The translations under genes and the position numbers were made by a program. A model generated the notes under the pieces. That model had not been told where the DNA came from. It worked only from the letters and a program-made list of their open reading frames with translations, and ran no database searches. Positions 7,723 through 9,900 of a DNA stretch of 9,900 bases are shown here, one piece after another. Within the stretch, counting starts at the first letter, position 1. Every line of letters starts with the position of its first letter. Source of the DNA: Candidatus Muproteobacteria bacterium (GTDB lineage Bacteria > Pseudomonadota > Gammaproteobacteria > Acidiferrobacterales > Sulfurifustaceae); assembly GCA_023266455.1 (NCBI GenBank), contig JAHFQD010000041.1, positions 1-9,900 on the forward strand, in the 5' to 3' direction.

Positions 7723-7780
7723 GTTCTATCGGGGAGAAAGGAGACGCAGGGAATGGCTCGCCATGAACGGCACGCGGAAC

Positions 7781-9295
7781 TCAACGCTCCGGACGCATGT
7801 GCGGGAACAACAACACATCGCGAATCGAGACCGAGTCGGTCAAGAACATCACTAATCGATCGATGCCGATGCCCTCGCCCGCCGTCGGCGGCATACCGTG
7901 TTCGAGCGCGCGGATGTAATCGTCGTCGAAGTGCATCGCTTCTTCGTCGCCCGCTTCTTTCGCTGCCACTTGCGCGCGAAAACGTTCGGCCTGATCTTCG
8001 GCGTCGTTGAGTTCCGAGAAACCGTTAGCGACTTCGCGACCGGCGATATAAAACTCAAAGCGATCGGTCACGTTTGGATCCACGTCATTGCGTCGCGCGA
8101 GCGGCGACACTTCGGTGGGATGTTCGGTAATGAAAGTCGGCTGTTTAAGCTGGTGCTCCACCGTCTTTTCGAAAATCTCCATCAATATCTTGCCGGCGCC
8201 CCACGTCGGTTTCACCGCGATGCTCAAACGTTCGGCGAGTGAGCGCATCGAGGTGATCGAATCGAAGTCGCTCGCCTTGATATTCGGATTGAAGCGCAAC
8301 ACCGATTCGCGCATCGTCATACGCTCGAACGGCTTGGCGAAATCATATTCTTCGTCTTGGTAGCGCACAGTCGTCGAACCGACCACTTGCTGCGCCAGAC
8401 CACGCAGCATTTCTTCTGTCAGGTTCATCAAGTCGCGGTAATCGGCGTAGGCTTGATAAAACTCCAGCATCGTGAATTCCGGATTGTGTCGCGTCGAGAG
8501 ACCTTCATTACGAAAGTTGCGATTGATCTCGTAAACTTTTTCAAAGCCGCCGACGACGAGGCGCTTTAAATACAATTCAGGCGCGATGCGCAGAAATAAT
8601 TGCATGTCGAGCGTGTTGTGGTGCGTCACGAATGGTCGTGCCGCCGCGCCGCCGGGAATCGCCTGCATCATCGGCGTCTCGACTTCAAGAAAACCGCGTC
8701 CGTCCAAAAACTCGCGCACGTAACGCACGATATGCGTGCGCATACGGAAGGTGTTGCGCGCTACCTCGTTCATGATCAGATCGACGTAGCGTTGGCGGTA
8801 ACGCGTTTCCGTATCCGCCAGGCCGTGCCATTTGTCCGGCAACGGACGCAGCGCTTTCGTAAGCAAGCGTACGTCTTCAACCTTCACGCTCAACTCGCCG
8901 GTTTTGGTTTTGAACAACAATCCTTCGACGCCAATGATGTCGCCGAGATCCCACTTCTTAAATTCTTCGTACTTCTCCGCCAGCACGTCGCGTTGCAGAT
9001 AAAGCTGCATCTGCCCGGACATGTCTTGCACGTGACAGAAACTCGCCTTGCCCATCACACGCATGGTCATCATGCGTCCGGCGATTTTTACGCGCACTGG
9101 ATTGGCGTCGAACCACGTGTTGTCTTTAGCGCCGTACTCGGCGTGCAATTCGCTGGCAACAACGTTGCGCCGGAAGTCGTTGGGGAACGCCACGCCTTTG
9201 CCGCGCAATTCGACAAGTTTGGCGCGCCGTTGGGCGATCTGTTGGTTTTCGTCGAGTTCGGTCATGAGCGTTGTCGTCGGCGGGTTCTGCAGCAT
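7781..9295 (-). CDS. lysS: Lysyl-tRNA synthetase, class II
   Basis: This cytoplasmic enzyme charges tRNA-Lys with lysine using ATP. It has 504 residues, close to the 505 of E. coli LysS. An N-terminal OB-fold anticodon-binding domain spans about residues 69-150 ([18 protein letters not shown]). The class II catalytic core carries motif 1 ([16 protein letters not shown], about 201-216), motif 2 ([15 protein letters not shown], about 251-265, with the ATP-contacting Arg in FRNE) and motif 3 ([11 protein letters not shown], 475-485). It ends in [11 protein letters not shown], typical of the family. I chose the ATG at 9295 because the number of residues before FPNDFRR matches E. coli and an AGAGGT lies about 12 bases upstream. 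A second in-frame ATG at 9265 would give 494 residues, but it has no clear ribosome binding site. The start overlaps the prfB stop by one base (TAATG). A 58-base gap separates it from miaA. Confidence 0.98.
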   Translation of the reverse strand: MLQNPPTTTLMTELDENQQIAQRRAKLVELRGKGVAFPNDFRRNVVASELHAEYGAKDNTWFDANPVRVKIAGRMMTMRVMGKASFCHVQDMSGQMQLYLQRDVLAEKYEEFKKWDLGDIIGVEGLLFKTKTGELSVKVEDVRLLTKALRPLPDKWHGLADTETRYRQRYVDLIMNEVARNTFRMRTHIVRYVREFLDGRGFLEVETPMMQAIPGGAAARPFVTHHNTLDMQLFLRIAPELYLKRLVVGGFEKVYEINRNFRNEGLSTRHNPEFTMLEFYQAYADYRDLMNLTEEMLRGLAQQVVGSTTVRYQDEEYDFAKPFERMTMRESVLRFNPNIKASDFDSITSMRSLAERLSIAVKPTWGAGKILMEIFEKTVEHQLKQPTFITEHPTEVSPLARRNDVDPNVTDRFEFYIAGREVANGFSELNDAEDQAERFRAQVAAKEAGDEEAMHFDDDYIRALEHGMPPTAGEGIGIDRLVMFLTDSVSIRDVLLFPHMRPER

Positions 9296-9900
9296 TAGCG
9301 TAGATTGACCTCTGGATTCTTAAGACTGGCTTCGATGAAATCATCGATGTCGCCGTCGAGAATCGCGCTCGTGTTACCCGATTCCACGCCCGTGCGTAAG
9401 TCCTTCACGCGCGATTGATCGAGAACATACGAACGAATTTGATGACCCCATTCGACGTCGGTCTTGGACGATTCGAGTTTTTGTTTTTCCGCGTTGCGTT
9501 TTTTCATCTCGGCTTCGAACATTTTCGCTTTCAACATCTTCATGGCTTCGGCGCGATTGCGATGCTGCGATCGATCGGATTGGCATTGTACGACGATGCC
9601 GCTCGGATTATGCGTGATGCGCACCGCGGAGTCGGTACGATTGACGTGCTGTCCGCCCGCGCCGCTGGCGCGGTAGGTGTCGATGCGCAAATCCGCGGGA
9701 TTGATCTCAACAGCGATATCGTCGGCGACTTCCGGATAAATGAACACCGACGCGAACGATGTGTGCCGCCGGTTGCCGGAGTCGAACGGGCTCTTGCGCA
9801 CCAAACGATGCACACCGGTTTCCGTGCGCAGCCAACCGTATGCGTAGTCACCGTTGAATTTAATGGTGGCGCTTTTGATGCCCGCGACTTCGCCTTCGGA
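9295..9900 (-). CDS. prfB: Peptide chain release factor 2 (RF2), C-terminal part, 5' end outside window
   Basis: RF2 recognises UGA and UAA stop codons in the ribosomal A site and triggers hydrolysis of the peptidyl-tRNA ester. The 201 visible codons cover the end of domain 2, domain 3 and domain 4. The SPF stop-codon-recognition tripeptide lies in [17 protein letters not shown] (about 9805-9755), which separates RF2 from RF1 (PxT). The catalytic GGQ loop follows in [12 protein letters not shown]. The residue two before GAGGQ is Ala, as in most bacteria; E. coli K-12 has the unusual Thr there. The frame stays open through the right edge ([20 protein letters not shown]), so the start is missing. 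The programmed +1 frameshift site that many prfB genes carry near codon 25 would also lie outside the window. The TAA stop (9297-9295) shares one base with the lysS ATG, which suggests translational coupling. The prfB-lysS pairing is widespread in proteobacteria. Confidence 0.97.
   Translation of the reverse strand, partial: SEGEVAGIKSATIKFNGDYAYGWLRTETGVHRLVRKSPFDSGNRRHTSFASVFIYPEVADDIAVEINPADLRIDTYRASGAGGQHVNRTDSAVRITHNPSGIVVQCQSDRSQHRNRAEAMKMLKAKMFEAEMKKRNAEKQKLESSKTDVEWGHQIRSYVLDQSRVKDLRTGVESGNTSAILDGDIDDFIEASLKNPEVNLR

Noticed and set aside
7752..7764. The short palindrome ATGGCGAGCCAT between lysS and miaA as a terminator
   Set aside because: It has five-base arms with a two-base loop, too tight to fold well, and no T-run follows.
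8600..9298. A 232-codon open frame on the plus strand opposite lysS
   Set aside because: It is antisense to the conserved lysS core, with no ribosome binding site or family resemblance seen.

Overview
The window is a run of ten protein genes, all on the minus strand and read right to left: prfB (5' end cut off by the right edge), lysS, miaA, hfq, hflX, hflK, hflC, a DUF2065 gene, hisZ and purA. No credible gene lies on the plus strand, and I see no rRNA, tRNA, CRISPR array, insertion sequence or phage gene. The order miaA-hfq-hflX-hflK-hflC-DUF2065-purA is the classic gammaproteobacterial hfq locus. A hisZ between the DUF2065 gene and purA points to a non-enteric lineage, because Pseudomonas-type genomes carry hisZ and enterics do not. 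Together with a moderately high GC content this suggests a Gammaproteobacterium; the species cannot be read from this stretch.

Layout from upstream (right) to downstream (left). Positions 9900-7781 hold the translation pair prfB-lysS, joined by a one-base TAATG overlap. After 58 bases comes miaA (7722-6781), then an 80-base leader with a very strong ribosome binding site and an ARN-type Hfq-binding motif, then hfq (6700-6425). hflX follows almost at once and has no ATG start. A 130-base gap with short repeats leads to hflK, which starts with GTG. hflK overlaps hflC by four bases (ATGA). The DUF2065 gene, hisZ and purA follow with gaps of 7, 19 and 18 bases. Positions 1-226 are non-coding and hold a hairpin about 20 bases after the purA stop. 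A perfect AAGGAGGT ribosome binding site at the extreme left edge suggests that another minus-strand gene begins just outside the window.

Functionally this is a housekeeping block: translation termination (RF2), tRNA charging (LysRS), tRNA modification (MiaA), RNA chaperoning (Hfq), ribosome rescue (HflX), membrane-protease control (HflK/HflC with FtsH), histidine pathway control (HisZ) and AMP synthesis (PurA). The tight spacing and the lack of any clear internal terminator suggest extensive co-transcription, though the 58-, 80- and 130-base gaps could hold internal promoters. I found no new biological system. The points most worth a second look are the junction of prfB-lysS with the miaA-hfq cluster, the ARN motif in the hfq leader, two substitutions on Hfq RNA-contact surfaces, the start of hflX, and the structures at the left end.
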